Positions 14,600 through 27,186 of a DNA stretch of 64,000 bases are shown here, one piece after another (within the stretch, counting starts at the first letter, position 1; every line of letters starts with the position of its first letter). A program made the position numbers and the translations under genes. The stretch covers positions 806,397,123 to 806,461,122 of the forward strand of contig OY728136.1 of assembly GCA_963277665.1 (NCBI GenBank). Direction: 5' to 3'. Below the pieces are notes generated by a model, which was given only the letters and a program-made list of their open reading frames with translations, had not been told where the DNA came from and made no database searches. This DNA comes from Viscum album. Lineage: Eukaryota > Streptophyta > Magnoliopsida > Santalales > Viscaceae.

Positions 14600-15169
14600 T
14601 TAAACCATTGACTGATCATGAATAATTCTTTCATCTAACATATCATTTAGAGTCTCTTCATCGTCATCAATATAAATACTACCCATACGACCATGCCGAT
14701 TCTCTTCAGGAGATATTACCTTAGGACATTGGTTTGCATAATGCCCGTACATTTCACATTTAAAAAATTTAATCGTTGTTGATGTCGTAGCAATACCATT
14801 ATCCTTGTCCACGGTGTTAACTGAACATTTTCTTTTTCACTGACTAGCTTTGTGTCCTTCCTTTAAACACCCAAAGCATCTACTAGTTCCTTTTAAACGT
14901 TCTCCTTGATGCCTCTTCCCACATAATTTACATGAGTTAAATTTAACTTTCATTCCACTATGATCATCATGAAACACCATCTTTCTCTTATTAGATGAGT
15001 CGGGATACTTACCAAAGTTGAGATTATTGATCACATTATGAGATTTCTGATTAGGCATAATAATGATTTTTTTACTTCCAAATCCCGTTTCATTTGGTTG
15101 CTCATGAATAATATCATTCCATTGTCCATCATATCATCCATTATCGTGAATCTTCCTGTTTCAGACCAT
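14600..15169 (-). pseudogene. A1 mini-gag: nucleocapsid-like zinc-knuckle protein, 190-codon frame
   Basis: A single minus-strand frame runs from ATG at 15167-15169 to the stop at 14600-14602. It has three premature stops and no frameshift. It encodes a C-x2-C-x3-H motif (CKLCGKRH), a CCHC knuckle (CFGCLKEGHK, whose last Cys position is a TGA), and a third knuckle ending GHYANQCP. This is the RNA-binding nucleocapsid end of a gypsy Gag. The capsid domain (EKYFP...FLELRQ in B) is absent. The A2 copy at 43089-43658 has exactly the same length, 570 bp, so this short frame was already the layout of the family ancestor. Confidence 0.8.
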
Positions 15170-15404
15170 TTTGTAAAACCCAAAAAGAACAGTGTGAGAG
15201 GAAAAAATCATGCTAGGAAAACATCATCATAAAGGGGGAGTACCATCAATATCTAACATATTAGGATTAACTCTAATATCATTACCATAATTCTAGGCTA
15301 CTTATACATAACCATATGGACATCCCTAGGAAAACCATAGAAATATCTCTAGGGATCTCACTAATGTTTTCGCATCCTAGTTTCCAAAGGTTAACTAATC
15401 CTTT

Positions 15405-15416
15405 CCTATGATACCA
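15405..15416 (-). other. A1 primer binding site (initiator tRNA-Met type)
   Basis: The minus strand reads TGGTATCATAGG two bases inside the 5' LTR. It is close to the TGGTATCAGAGC sequence complementary to the 3' end of plant initiator tRNA-Met, with two mismatches. The equivalent in A2 is TGGTATCAGAGG. Confidence 0.85.
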
Positions 15417-15418
15417 AC

Positions 15419-18400
15419 TGTAGAGACCTGAAGCCTGATGTGCATGGACATTACATTAATTTTTAAGGATACTTAATACATAAAAAAAACAAACACACAA
15501 GGACTATAATAGTTTACTGTCTTTGGAAACTCAGAACATAATCTTCTAATCGTGGTGAAAGATCATCAACATCTCCCATAAAGATATTACCTTTGTGTTT
15601 TTACCTAAAACCTTTCTTTATATCCTGGGTAAAAGAAAACATATAATGGGTGAGCTCAAATGCTCAGTAAGGGTAAGCATGGAGAAAATAAAACTATCCA
15701 TATACATTTGAACTTCAAAACATGAACATAAAGTGTACACATCAAAATCATGAGTTGTGAAATAAATCATGGTAGTACGTAAGGCATATGTCATAAAAGA
15801 ACATTAATCATGATAAAATAGAATGGGAATAAAACATTTAATTGTGGAAAACCAATAATCAGATGATATTATTTCCATAGTAGCCAAGGCATTGCTTCCA
15901 AGACCATCTTAGTGGACAAAGTCCCTTTCTGAATCGAGTTCACTCCTCGTTTCAGTCCTGTAACATTGAACCAGATTAACTTACCATTCCAGCCATGTAT
16001 ATCTAATGAGATATAAAACATTACCCAATGCATTAGAGGGATATATAGTTCCCACCCATCTCATAAAGAAATCATTCTTACTTGTGCCACAAATTAATCA
16101 TAAATCAATCATCATAACCCAAAGAATAAAATGGGTTTCATAAACATCATCCCATCATAACATAATCCGTATAAAACAAATGGATATCATTTCATCATAA
16201 TAATACTGAAGAAATTTAAATAATAGATACAATATACTTGAGTCCTAATCATACTAAATAATTTCATCTTAGATGGATTTTGTTTTGACAAAGCACTTGA
16301 AATGAATTCTTGAGGAAAATATCTTTTCTTCTTTGAAATCATTTTCTTAACCCGAAATGCCATTAAATTTTAAATGTTTTTTTTGAAAATAATCATGAAA
16401 TATTTCATAGGAATCTTCCTTGAAATAAGTCTTTATAAACCCATAAAAATACTTTCATTCCGTATAAGTTAAAAAATATTCTTCTCGTACTTTTTCCGGA
16501 AAAGTCAAAAAGTACCTCGTATGGTAAACAAAAGAAAGATTCCTTCCATACGATGTAGTAAAATAAAAAAGAAAAGGGTAAAAATGACTTTAACAATACT
16601 TGGAATGAAATTAAACATTTTATGAAAACATTTTGAGAACATATGGACATGGATAATAAACATAACCCTAGTAAATACTTAGAAATAAACAATCTCAGAT
16701 AAGAATGAGATTGGAAAAATTATCTCTCACCTTATGTCTGATATGATTCATACGTATCTAAAGAACCTGAATAATGATTTAAATAATTTAATTTACTAAA
16801 TAATGAATCATTTTTATTGTTATGATATCATATATGGTTCACATATGACATTATATTACCCGTTCTTTTGTAAATTCAATGTTCAAGCAGCATTTTGGGT
16901 TAAATTGTTTTATTTAGCGTACGCGTTTCGACTAGTTGTTCATGATATTAATATTAATTATATCATGATTTAATTACTTCCATAATTTAAATAATTATTG
17001 ATATTTCATATATATTCAGTATATATATATAATAGATAGATAAATGAAATGAAATACACTGTTCCTGGAGATGGTAGGCCGTACGTACGCATGAACGCTA
17101 TTTTTTTTCTTTATTGAATTGAATCGAAGTATGTAGATGAAATAGATATACATAAATAAATTAGATTTATCATGTCATATATTTAATTATTATTAATTAT
17201 ATATACTTTATATTCATTATTGAGTGGTTAACATGGATAATGAATCTAATCCCGTCGTGGATATGGTAAACCGTACGTATGCATGAGCGATGATATCATT
17301 ACCATAATTATTGAATTGAATTTAGGTGGATGATATAATATTTCCGAATTAGTATGATGTTATAATAATCATATATTGTTATTCATTACACCATTATACC
17401 CATCCAAGCAAGGTGGTGGTGGAAAAACTGATTACACCACGACGTGGAGACGGTATTCAATACGTACGCACGCGCGATGATTTCATTTTCCGTAGGATGG
17501 ATAGAAGGTGAAATAAGGTTGTTTCATATTTATAATAACATATCAGTATATAATTAATACTGATGTTATTACATTATAATGAAACAACTAAAGAAGAGTA
17601 AGTAGAAGAAGAAAGAAACATGAAAGAGTAGGTAGAAGAGATTACATCTTCCTCAACGCACCTCCTTTAAACTTCTTCTTAATGAACTAGAGTTAGTATT
17701 TTGAGAAGACCAGAACCTCTATGATATAACTATAGAGGTTTAGAAGAGTAATTTTCAGGGTTTAGCTGATCTTCAAGGATCAAAAGGGTTTGAAGAGAAG
17801 ATGTAAGGGGTGCCCTTTTTAAGGTAGGGGAGGGGCACCTTTGGGAAAAAAATAAAATATTATTTTATAATAAAGTCATATTCGGTTTTTAATAGCTCCA
17901 AATTGATTTATTTCAAAGATAAGGTGGGGAGGGGTCGAAATCTGATCAACCAATATATTTTAGACATGTTTAGGTTCCTATTTTAACCTTATCATTTAGA
18001 TTTAACTCTAAGTTTAATAATTTAACATTTACTGTGTCTTGTTGTTTTTTTACAGTATATGGTAAATAAAATTCCTATAACAAGACAAACGAACCCCAAG
18101 TGGTTCCTTATTAATATATATAACCATATCTAGGTCATTTGGTCGAAACATAGATTTTTAGGATTAAAATAACAATTAATAATATTATATTTTTTTGAAA
18201 ACTATTTTTTGTCAATTTTAACATTATTTGGTACTTGATTTTTGAGAATATCATAACAGAATGATTAGTTCTAAAAAAAGTTAATTAAATAGATACTAAC
18301 ATATCATATTAACCTATAAAATTATATTAATTCATAAAAACTCTCAAATTAAATTTATTTGCGTATTTGTAATATCAATTATGTTAATATTTCATTAATA

Positions 18401-19649
18401 AGGTAATTAATGCATCATCATTGTGTCATAAATAAACTAAATTATTTAATGTCTATAAATTATAAATAAAATACAATTATGTATTAAAGATTTTTATCTT
18501 TTTAATGAATATTTATAGTAGAATTTATCTTATGTATAACCCTATATTAAAAAGGTTTCAGTTATTAATAATTGATTTTTACTATTTTAACTCTTCATTA
18601 AATAAAATAATAATAAATGTCCGAATCTAATCCATGTAAACCTAAATTTTCATATTTTATTCCTAAGGTTTTTTTTGTTGAATTAAACATATCCAATAGA
18701 ATAAGGACATGTGTTAGGGTAATAATAATATTATTTTTACCATTAATTACCGTATTTACTTTTAACCGTGGTAAAAAAAGTAAAAAGTTAATAATAACAA
18801 AAAATTATTTGTTTCTTATTGAGCCACATATTACTATTTGATATTAACCATGTCTCTTGGATTTTTGAAATTCAACCCACAAAAGAGGTAAAATTACGTT
18901 TTATGTAAATTTTCAAACTCTCCTAGGAGGTGGGTAAAAGATGGTGAAAAGTTCAATAAAATTTATATATATATAAAATTATTATAAAATTACTCCAATG
19001 AATTACATTGAACATAGAAAGGTATTATGTATCAATTTTCATCTGAAATAAATTTAAATAAAATAAATAATTATTTAAATAAAAAGTTGGATTTTAAATA
19101 GTAACGTAGTGTTTTCACTATTCATCAAAAATTGAAATTTTTCAGAAAAAAACAAAAAATTTACCCTATGCTAATTTCGATATTCTAAATCCAAAAATGA
19201 AGTCCATTTTGAACGATAAAATATATCAAATTTCAAAAAGTGGGTATTACTGTTCATAACGGGTAGTTTTAATAATATTTTAATAGCATATCGTTGTTTA
19301 GTGAAACTCGGTATTGCATACAACACAAGCTATTGTGGAAGGTCGTGATTGCGTGTAAAGCAAGCCAAATCAGGGATGTGTGTAGTGAAAGCTCTATTTT
19401 GGGTTTCATATAACATAATAAAAACTAATTTCACTTATACATTAAAAAATATCTATACATAATGTTGTGTTGAATAAATTCAACAAAACAAACATGAAAT
19501 TGTGTGTAACATGAGGAAAGAATAGTGTTGCGTATACGGTAAGGTAATACGGTGTTGTGTATAGTACAATCTAATCGTGGTGTAGTTTATAATATAATAC
19601 ATCCAATAAATTAAAAATAATATATCTCATAAAATCTTAGGGTGTTACA
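15419..19649 (-). repeat. A1 5' LTR
   Basis: A 4,231-bp copy of 8956-13177, starting TGTAGAGACC and ending GGTGTTACA on the plus strand. The three hairpin modules lie at about 17055-17480. The TATA box has decayed in this copy. Confidence 0.92.
17055..17480 (-). repeat. Three hairpin modules with GTACGTAC core (A1 5' LTR)
   Basis: The modules start at about 17067, 17257 and 17446, so they are about 190 bp apart. The cores CGTACGTACGC, CGTACGTATGC and ACGTACGCACGC are recognisable, preceded by GGAGATGGTA, GGATATGGTA and GGAGACGGTA. Confidence 0.7.
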
Positions 19650-19654
19650 CAACT
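19650..19654. repeat. Target site duplication of A1, right copy (CAACT)
   Basis: An exact repeat of 8951-8955 on the other side of A1. Confidence 0.93.
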
Positions 19655-20910
19655 TGTTAATATATGAAGTTCATTTTTGACTTAAGTACCAAATATCGAG
19701 GAAATGACCATTATTAACATAAATGATTACATAATTTTTATGAAATGGTAATAAGTGATATAGAAGGGAAAATACACTTGAAATATGTTCTTAATCAAGT
19801 ATAAATTATCAATAGTTTATTATTCAAGAGATTAAAGAACAAATAGGTCTAGTCGGACATGGGGTAAGGGGATTTATATTAATCTTATTTCATGGAGGCA
19901 TATTTTGTTTTAATAAACGACCTTATTTTATACACTGTATAAACAAATTAGTATTTTAAATTTATTCAATGAGAATATTTTTTATGAATTGTTTTACTAA
20001 ATGACAAAAAGAATATATATTTTACCGTAAGGGGTGACAAAGACCTTTCTACCGCCGTGAGTATTATATGATCTTTAGGCTTCCATAACCAACCATAATG
20101 TTGATAAAAGGAAAATTAATACCATATACTATGTTATGTATTTTGATATTGAAAATTGTTCTGATAATGGATTTGTTATGTCAATATTTTTAAATAATAT
20201 ATTGTGATTGAAATGTGGAAATGTTATCTTTTTATTATATTATTTTTATGTGTTATGAATATGTTATGGTTATTTGGAATTTTTATGTATATGGGTTGTT
20301 TCACGATAAACTTATGGAGGGTGAGACCGATATATCTCTCCAATGCATTGGGTAACATGACAGAGGTAAACACCAATGTTTCTCCTAAGAGATTTAGGAA
20401 ATATATTGGAATGGGTATTCCAAATATAACTCCCTATGTATCTATGTTGGCTATAATGTAAGTATGATATGGATACAACATGTTACCTTTGTGATTTGTG
20501 TTTTCTATGTAAATCATATGATTACATGATGTATGTTAAAGAGTTTATTTTTAGTATGTATTGATGAAACTAATGTTTTCTTTATTTTTTTTCTAACCCC
20601 TTATGAGATTTTTATTCTCATCCAATGTTTTGAAATGTTTTTTCACAAGACTTAATGATGAATAGGTCCAAGGATGGGATCGCGGAAAAGTTATGATGTC
20701 TAAAACATGTAACTATACATGAATATTTTTTTCAAAAGCTTTTATTTTATGAAAAAATGGAAACTGAGTCGATGATTCTACCATGTAGTTTTGGGGATTT
20801 AATATAATAGTTATAGACTAATTATCTAAAACCCTAAACCTGAAAAGATCCATAATGTGAATCAGTCATTTAATTCATGATTATGTAATTTTTATGGCCA
20901 AGTCCTTATT
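19655..20910 (+). repeat. Element B 5' LTR, right portion
   Basis: It continues the B LTR after A1. For example TGTTAATATATGAAGTTCAT here matches TGTAAATATAAGATGTTCAT near 28072, and AAACTTATGGAGGGTGAGAC matches AAACTTATGGCAGGTGATCC near 28728. It ends GTCCTTATT where the 3' LTR ends GTCATTACA, so the terminal CA has mutated. Open frames inside it are chance. Confidence 0.87.
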
Positions 20911-20912
20911 TT

Positions 20913-20924
20913 TGGTATAAGATG
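20913..20924 (+). other. Element B primer binding site (initiator tRNA-Met type, decayed)
   Basis: TGGTATAAGATG lies two bases after the LTR end. It matches TGGTATCAGAGC at all but three positions and has the same two-base spacing as A2. Confidence 0.75.
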
Positions 20925-21086
20925 TCAGTTTAGACAACATTAGAAGTTATGGTATTGTTAAATAATTACCCATAAATTACTTTATGTTAATATTTAAATG
21001 ATATATAATTTATATATTACCATGTTGCTTCGCTAAAGATATTTTTGTGTTGAAAATGTTTTTTCTGTAGAGGAAACATGTGAGCT

Positions 21087-22090
21087 ATGGTGGGACCACC
21101 TCAGGAGGAAGGCATCCTTCCAAATCGGTTACTTTATATGGTTGGCTGTAGAACTAAACAGTTTGTTACAGTTATAGAACAGTTGACTCCATAAATAAAT
21201 GGTGGTGGCATACATATACGAGATCAGCCAGATCAACCATAGGGAAACATGTCAGTAGTTTAGCATTTCATTAGGAAGCATCCACCATCATTTAGAAGAT
21301 CATATAACATTGTGCAATTATAAGGTTGTATTAAAGCAGTTGAGAATATTTTTGATGTTATGGGGTGTTTATAACATCAAAAGGATATTCTCGCTATTAA
21401 TCATTTTCATGGTGAATATGATCAGTGGTGGTCGATGGAGAAAAATATCAGGGATAGTGAGGAGATTTATGCTCTTGATTGAGATGAATTCAAAGGTATT
21501 TTTCATGAGAAATATTTTCCTAAGGTGTTTCATCTTAGGATGGAAGAACAATTCCTAGAATTGAGGCAGGAGGATGACTCAGTGGCTCCTTATGAAAGAA
21601 AATTCACTCTACTAGCAAGGTATGCTCAATATTTCATATGATATCTTGATAGTAAAATCAACCGATTTTACATAGGATTAAATATAAATTATTGAATGGA
21701 TTTAGCTTCTCATGATTTCAAAAGTTATAGAAAACATGATCGATATGTAGAGAATATGGAAATGGAGGTTGTAGATGATTAGGTGTTCTTTGAAAAACAA
21801 CATAATAAGAGGTCAATGTGGTAGGAGAAAGGTATGAACTCATCAAAAAATTCTAATGGTAAGATAGTTATGTTTACAGTTTCTGAAAATATTGCTAAAA
21901 AGAATGATGGGGAATTTTTTTTATTTCATGTAAGTTATACTGATGTTGTAAAATGGGACATAAAGCTCGTAATTGCACTAAAAAATATCGGGGTTATTGT
22001 TAGACAAAATCTTATTTAAAATCATTTAAAAAATTTAAGTGCAATGAAATGGGTCATCATGAAAATGAGTGTCCATCAAAAAACTAAAAT
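21087..22090 (+). pseudogene. Element B gag (capsid and zinc knuckles), degraded
   Basis: From an ATG at 21087, conceptual translation gives Gag-like segments separated by stops and shifts. An N-terminal FRKHPPSF block is followed by a retrotransposon capsid region with QWWSMEKNI, FHEKYFPK and MEEQFLELRQEDDSV (about 21250-21600). Two broken CCHC knuckles follow near 21945-22075 (CCKMGHKARNC and KCNEMGHHENECP). This is the classic arrangement for a gypsy Gag, which forms the virus-like particle and binds the element RNA. The premature stops are in-frame and there is at least one frame change before the knuckles. Confidence 0.8.
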
Positions 22091-22123
22091 GATGGAAAGA
22101 ATCCAGACTACAAGCATAAAGGG

Positions 22124-22378
22124 GTGGTGAAATATTTTGAAACTACTTCAATAGATGTTGGGCCATCAAATGAAGTGGTATCAGGAGCATTTTTTGTTGG
22201 ATCATATTATGCCAATGTGTCGTTTGATTCAGGGTCTACATATTCATTCATTTCTGAGAAGTTTTCTAGTAAATGGGGAATTCTATATCAAAATATGAAT
22301 CCCAAACATATGGTTAAAACACCTGGAGGAAATGTTGAGACAAAAAGAAAGTATAAGAACCTTACTGTCCTTGTGTAA
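22124..22378 (+). pseudogene. Element B aspartic protease, degraded
   Basis: The frame includes VSFDSGSTYSFIS, in which D-S-G at about 22226 is the catalytic aspartate motif of retroviral-type aspartic proteases that cleave the Gag-Pol precursor. The frame ends early at 22376-22378. The usual downstream second half (the I-L-G-M-D-W region) appears in a shifted frame as VIWVWIGF near 22430. Confidence 0.8.
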
Positions 22379-22674
22379 CGATAGAATGTCACTAAAAAAC
22401 TTATTTTCTTTTCTTTTAGTAGATCTTGATGTTATTTGGGTATGGATTGGATTTCTATTGATCATGCTAAAATTAAATGTAGAGCTAAAGAGGGTTTTTT
22501 CAGAAATATTTTCAGTTTTTGTACTAGAATGAAACCTTAATTTTGATAAAAAATCATAAAGTAGAGAAAATATTAATATATGGAAATGAATGTTACCATG
22601 AACATATTGTTGAGAATATTTGAACTATTCTCATTAATTATGTGACAATGGTAAATGAGTAACTTTATGTTTTT

Positions 22675-23510
22675 TGATGATTTTCGTGGTATTATACCTG
22701 ATCGGGAAGTCGAATTTAGTGTTGAATTAGTTCCTGAAGATAATCTAATTTCAAAACCCCCTTATCGAATGGCTCAATATGAACTTTTAGAGTAAAAGAC
22801 TCAATTGCGAGATTTATTTGATAAAGGTTTCATTAGACCATAAACATCACAATGGGGTTTTTTTGTTATTTTTTAAACAGAATGTTGGTTGAATGAGACA
22901 TTACATTTATTATAGATCATTGAATAAAATCAATGTTAAGAACATGTATCATTTGCCTCATATTTATGATTTCTCTGATCAGCTCCAGGTAGATCAGAAT
23001 TTTTTGAAGAATGACATGAGGCTGGGGTACCGTCAGTTGAGTGTAAAGAAAGAAGACACTCCAAAGAACGTGTTTCATACCAGATATTCCCATTATGGAT
23101 TTTTAGTTATTCCTTTTGGATTAACCAATGCACCTGCTGTATTCATGGATCTTATAAATATAATTTTCCTTGAGTTCTAGGATAATTTTATGGTTGTGTT
23201 CATTGATGATATTTTGGTTTATTATAAAAGAAATGAGAAGCATGAAATTCATTTATGTGTTATCTTTCAAACCTTAAAAGAAAAGAAATTGTTTGGGAAA
23301 TTTAGCAAGTGTGAGCTTTGGTTACAACAAATTTATTTCCATTGTCTCATTGTTTCACAAAATTCATTAACTGTTGATCCTGCTAAAGAAAATGTTCTTG
23401 ATGAATGTCTATTTACTACAAATATAACTATGATTTGTAGTTTTCTTGGTTTGGTATGTTATTACCGGCGGTTTGTTAAGATTTTTCATAGTTTTATAGC
23501 TCACTGACAT
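22675..23510 (+). pseudogene. Element B reverse transcriptase, degraded
   Basis: RT of the Ty3/gypsy type. The N-terminal part reads PDREVEFSVELVPEDN and PPYRMAQYEL with in-frame stops (about 22690-22800). It shifts frame before YRSLNKINVKNMYHLPHIYD (about 22910), then has FGLTNAPAVFMDLIN and the catalytic [11 protein letters not shown] at about 23193-23225. The catalytic pair of aspartates is intact. The C-terminal part has KFSKCELW, VDPAKE and FLGLVCYYRRFVK. Because the stretch 22893-23507 is nearly open, the RT core decayed less than its surroundings. Confidence 0.88.
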
Positions 23511-23559
23511 TGTTAACTCGAAAAGGTGTTATGCTCGTTTAGAAAAAATAGTTTGATGA

Positions 23560-24010
23560 TTTTATTCAGGAATTGAAAAGAAGATTGGTAAGTTATCTAG
23601 TTTTGTAACTACCTTCTAGAAATGGTGAGTTTGTTACATACAGTTCTTCTTCCTTGAAAGGACATGGTTTTTTCCTTATGCAGAATGATCAGGTAATTGT
23701 TTTTCCTTTATTTTAGTTGAAAGCTGATGAGTTAAATTACCCTACACATGATTTTTAATTAGATGATGTTGTTTTTACGTTAAAATTTTGGAGGCATCGT
23801 TTGTTTGGAGTAAAACCTGATATATATTATGACCACAACAGTTTGAAGTATATATTAACTCAGAAGGATTTGAACATGAGACAGAGAATAATGGTTGGAA
23901 TTAATCAAGGATTATGATTTCATGACCTTTTACCATCTAGTAAAAGCAACTAATGTGGTTGTTGCTTTGAGTCGAATAAGATATCCTTTCCTAACCATGC
24001 TTTGTTTGGA
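23560..24010 (+). pseudogene. Element B RNase H region, degraded
   Basis: Fragments of the RNase H domain are legible in several frames: a KADELNYPTHD-like block near 23720, FWRHRLFGVKPDIYYDHNSLKYI near 23800-23850, and LTQKDLNMRQR near 23855-23890. These correspond to the H-S-L-K-Y-I-F-T-Q-K-D-L-N-M-R-Q-R signature of gypsy elements. Stops and shifts interrupt it. Confidence 0.78.
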
Positions 24011-24199
24011 ACGAGATAATTTTATTATAATTGATTAAATTCAGAATAATAGTTGTTGGTGAAATAAATTCTCTTATTTTGTTTCATGTGTCAATTAAAT
24101 AATCTCTCTTAGAAAGATGTAAGTATGTGTATAAGGAAGATAGTGAGTTGTAAGAAAAATGTGGAATTTGTTCAGAAGGGTAAGATTCCATAATTTAAC

Positions 24200-25000
24200 A
24201 TTGAAACTAATTTTTTTTATATTTGGAAGGAGATTATATATGACTTTTGATTCACAGTTGAAGAATGATTTGGTATGAGAAGCTCATAGTTCCTTGTTTT
24301 CAGTTTATCCTAGTAGTACTATGATGTACAAAGATATTCAGATGTATTACTTGTGGGATGGAATGAAAAGAGATGTTTCCTATTTTACTATGAAGTGTTT
24401 GACTTGTTATAATGTTAACGCATGGGTGATAGTTACCAAAAGGGATGCTTCCCTATTTACTAGTTTGAGAGTGGAAATGGGTAAATATATATATGGTCTT
24501 TTTTGTGGGATTACTAAAAACAACTCAAGGATATAATGCAATATGGGTTTTTGTTGATCAATTGACTAAATCTGCTCATTTCATTCCAATTTGAGATACT
24601 TTGTCTTCAGATCCTCTTTCTTGGTTGTCTGTTAAATAGATAGTCAAGTTTCATAGTGTTCCCCTTTCAATTGTATCTATTTTTGATCCTTTGTTTACTT
24701 ATATCTTTTGGAAATCTCTTCAGATTTCTTTGGGTGCTAAAATAAATTTTATTTCTGCTTTTCATCTACAATTAGATGGGAAGTCAGAACACAAAATTCA
24801 GACCTTGGAGGATATGCTACATGCTGGTTCACTAGATTACCAAGGAAGTTGGGACCAACGTATTTCATTGATTGAATGTTCTTTTAATAAGATTTTTCAT
24901 TCAATTATACAGATGGATCCATTGAAGGCATTTTATGGGAAGAAATTCCAAACACCAGATTTTTGGGATGAAGTATGAGAACAGAATCTGATGGGACTAG
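24200..25000 (+). pseudogene. Element B integrase, degraded
   Basis: The zinc-binding N-terminus is represented by HSSLFSVYP, YLWDGMKRDV and KCLTCYNV (24290-24420). The catalytic core follows with VFVDQLTKSAHFIP near 24550 and SIVSIFDPLFTYIFWKSLQ near 24670. Next comes [20 protein letters not shown] near 24765, which would hold the last acidic residue of the D,D-E triad. In SIVSIFDPLF the usual S-D-R-D is replaced, so the second acidic position looks lost. The segment 24691-24978 is open. Confidence 0.82.
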
Positions 25001-25535
25001 AAAAACTAGAAGACCTGGAAGAAAAAGATAAGTTGATTGAGAAACACATGATAACCTATTAGAGTAGGTATAAATTTTTTGCAGATACTCGGAGGAATGA
25101 TCATTCTTCTAAGGTAGGTGATCATGTCTTTCTCAATGTTTATGCATGGAAAACTATTATTTATTTTGGTAAGATGGGAAAGTTGAGTCTGAGGTTAATT
25201 GGATAATATTAAATCATGGTGAAATTTTGATCAGTTGTGTACAATGTGGATTTACCTCAATGTTTTTCCTAGTTACACAATGTTTTTCATATTTATATAC
25301 TGAGAAAAAATATGCCAGATCCATCTCATGGTTTAAGTCCAGATGTAGTTCAGTTGGAAGAAAATATCACTTATGTGGATCAACCAGTCCAAATTTTTGA
25401 CCATAGGGAGAATGTGTTGCGGAATAAAGAAATTCAACAGGTAAAGGCATTGTGGAAAACCCATATGGTTTATGAGGCAACCTAGAAATATGAAAATTCT
25501 ATGGGGGATAAATACCCCAATTTATTTGATAAGTG
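25001..25535 (+). pseudogene. Element B integrase C-terminal (chromodomain-like) tail
   Basis: Reads KVGDHVFLNVYAW, GKMGKLSLRLIG, NVFHIYILRKNMPDPSHG, QPVQIFDHRENVLRNKEIQQ and VKALWKTHMVYEATWKYEN, ending at a TGA near 25533-25535. This is the GPY/F plus chromodomain-like tail typical of Tekay/Del chromoviruses, thought to steer integration toward particular chromatin. A few in-frame stops are present. Confidence 0.8.
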
Positions 25536-25563
25536 ATTAAAAATTATGAGGACATAATTTCAA

Positions 25564-25578
25564 AAAGGATGGAAGGAT
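25564..25578 (+). other. Element B polypurine tract
   Basis: AAAAGGATGGAAGGA lies directly before the TGTAACATCC start of the 3' LTR. Confidence 0.75.
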
Positions 25579-27178
25579 GTAACATCCTATATAAATAAAG
25601 AATAAAACATTTTCATAATTATTAATATTTGTGAATTAATTATTAATTTTGCTTTAAAGTGGTAGATATGTTCGATTGCGTACCTGATACGCAACAATGG
25701 GTTTCTTTAAAATCTAATGTAGTACAACAATAATATAATATTAATATTTTAAATGGTAATTTAAGCCCATCTATTTTATTGGAAGGAATGATCAAAAATA
25801 ATGACAATATGATTACACATGTTTGTTAAATGTTTATACATTTATCTAATAAAATTTAGAGGCTTAAAATGGGAATGAATCTAATTTTAAGCATAATTTA
25901 AATTAAAAGGTTGATTTACTCCTTTTTATATTAAAGCTACCTTAAATATATTTTGGTCACTTTTATATGTTCTGTTTGACAAAATAAAATTATTCGTTAG
26001 AATAGGGACATCAAATTTATCATAGGGTAAAATTTTGGTATTTTTCTAATAAAATTGAATTTTTTGATGAATAGTGGCAAATACTATATTTTAATTAATA
26101 TTTTTATTTTAAATTTATTTATTTATATGGTTATATTATATTTTTTATTGGTTTTAAAATTAAATTAGATTAAATATTTACCATTTAATACAATTTCTGT
26201 CATTGGAATTAATTTAACATTTTAATTAGACATAAACAAGTGTTAGTCTTTTGATAGTTAAAATTTCTTAAAAACATGATTTTTTGTTTTGACAGTGGGA
26301 ATTCATTTTAAATTAATTAATCCAACTTATATGTTTAAAATTTTATAAAATAGAATGATTATTGAATTCTGAATATCAAATTTTGTTTTGGCTGAATTTT
26401 TGGTATTTTTCTGCAAAACATCAAAATTTGATGAATAGTGATACAACTAAGTAGTTATAAACTGATTTTTTTATTTAAATAAATTTTACTGCTTTGTTGA
26501 ATTGAATTTTGAAAATCTGACATAAATGGTTGTTATTATTGTGAAAAATTTGATTCAATAATATGAAAATATTTTTTTAAAAGAAACTTTTGTCTTTTAT
26601 TTACCGTGGTTAATGGTAAGTAGGGTAATTCAGGGTAAAAAGAAAATAATAATACTAAAAAACTACCTTATTAATTGTTGTAACATTATTGGATTATTCA
26701 TGGATGACCATGGGAATCCATGGGTCTATTTCAAGACCCCATGGAGCCACTTAAGTGTGATAATGATATTCTATTTTAATTAATTTAATGTAATGAAAAA
26801 AATGAAAGAAATTATTTTTTTAGTAAATTACTTTTTATATAGGGTTATATAAGATATATTTTCAACTATAAATAATCATTGGAAAGGAAAAATTATTTCC
26901 TACATCATAGTATTTTTTTTATAATTTTTACATATTAAATAAATATAAATATTTGTGACATAATAATGATGCAGTGTTTACCTCATTAATAAAAGATTAA
27001 AATAAATAAGATTATAATGACTAAAATAATATCCAAACTCGTCCAATTATTATTGGATGGTTTCATTTAGAACATTAATCATCTTATCTTCTACTTTAAT
27101 TATTTTTTTGACCTTTATAAACTGAAAATAATTATAAAATAATATAATATTTTCACATATTCTTAAAGATTCCCCCCC

Positions 27179-27186
27179 TATAAATA
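27179..27186 (+). promoter_or_regulatory. Putative TATA box in element B 3' LTR
   Basis: TATAAATA occurs after CCCCCCC, at the same place as TATAAAAA in the 5' LTR. Confidence 0.55.

Larger units (their letters stand above)
8956..19649 (-). mobile_element. Element A1: non-autonomous long-LTR retrotransposon (LARD-like), minus strand
   Basis: A complete 10,694-bp insertion: 3' LTR 8956-13177, internal 13178-15418, 5' LTR 15419-19649. Both outer ends read TG...CA and the element is flanked by a perfect CAACT duplication. Reading on the minus strand, it has a tRNA-Met-type primer site (TGGTATCATAGG) next to the 5' LTR and a purine tract (AAGGGGGGTAGAA) next to the 3' LTR. The 2,241-bp interior encodes only a short zinc-knuckle frame and an antisense tRNA-like unit; no protease, RT, RNase H or integrase is recognisable. 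Long LTRs with a short interior match the description of large retrotransposon derivatives. A2 is a second copy. Confidence 0.92.

Noticed and set aside
20204..20461. Open frame in the right part of the B 5' LTR, with a similar one at 28657-28932 in the 3' LTR
   Set aside because: Both are in equivalent LTR positions, differ in frame-ending, and show hydrophobic chance-like composition. Their similarity is explained by the LTR duplication.
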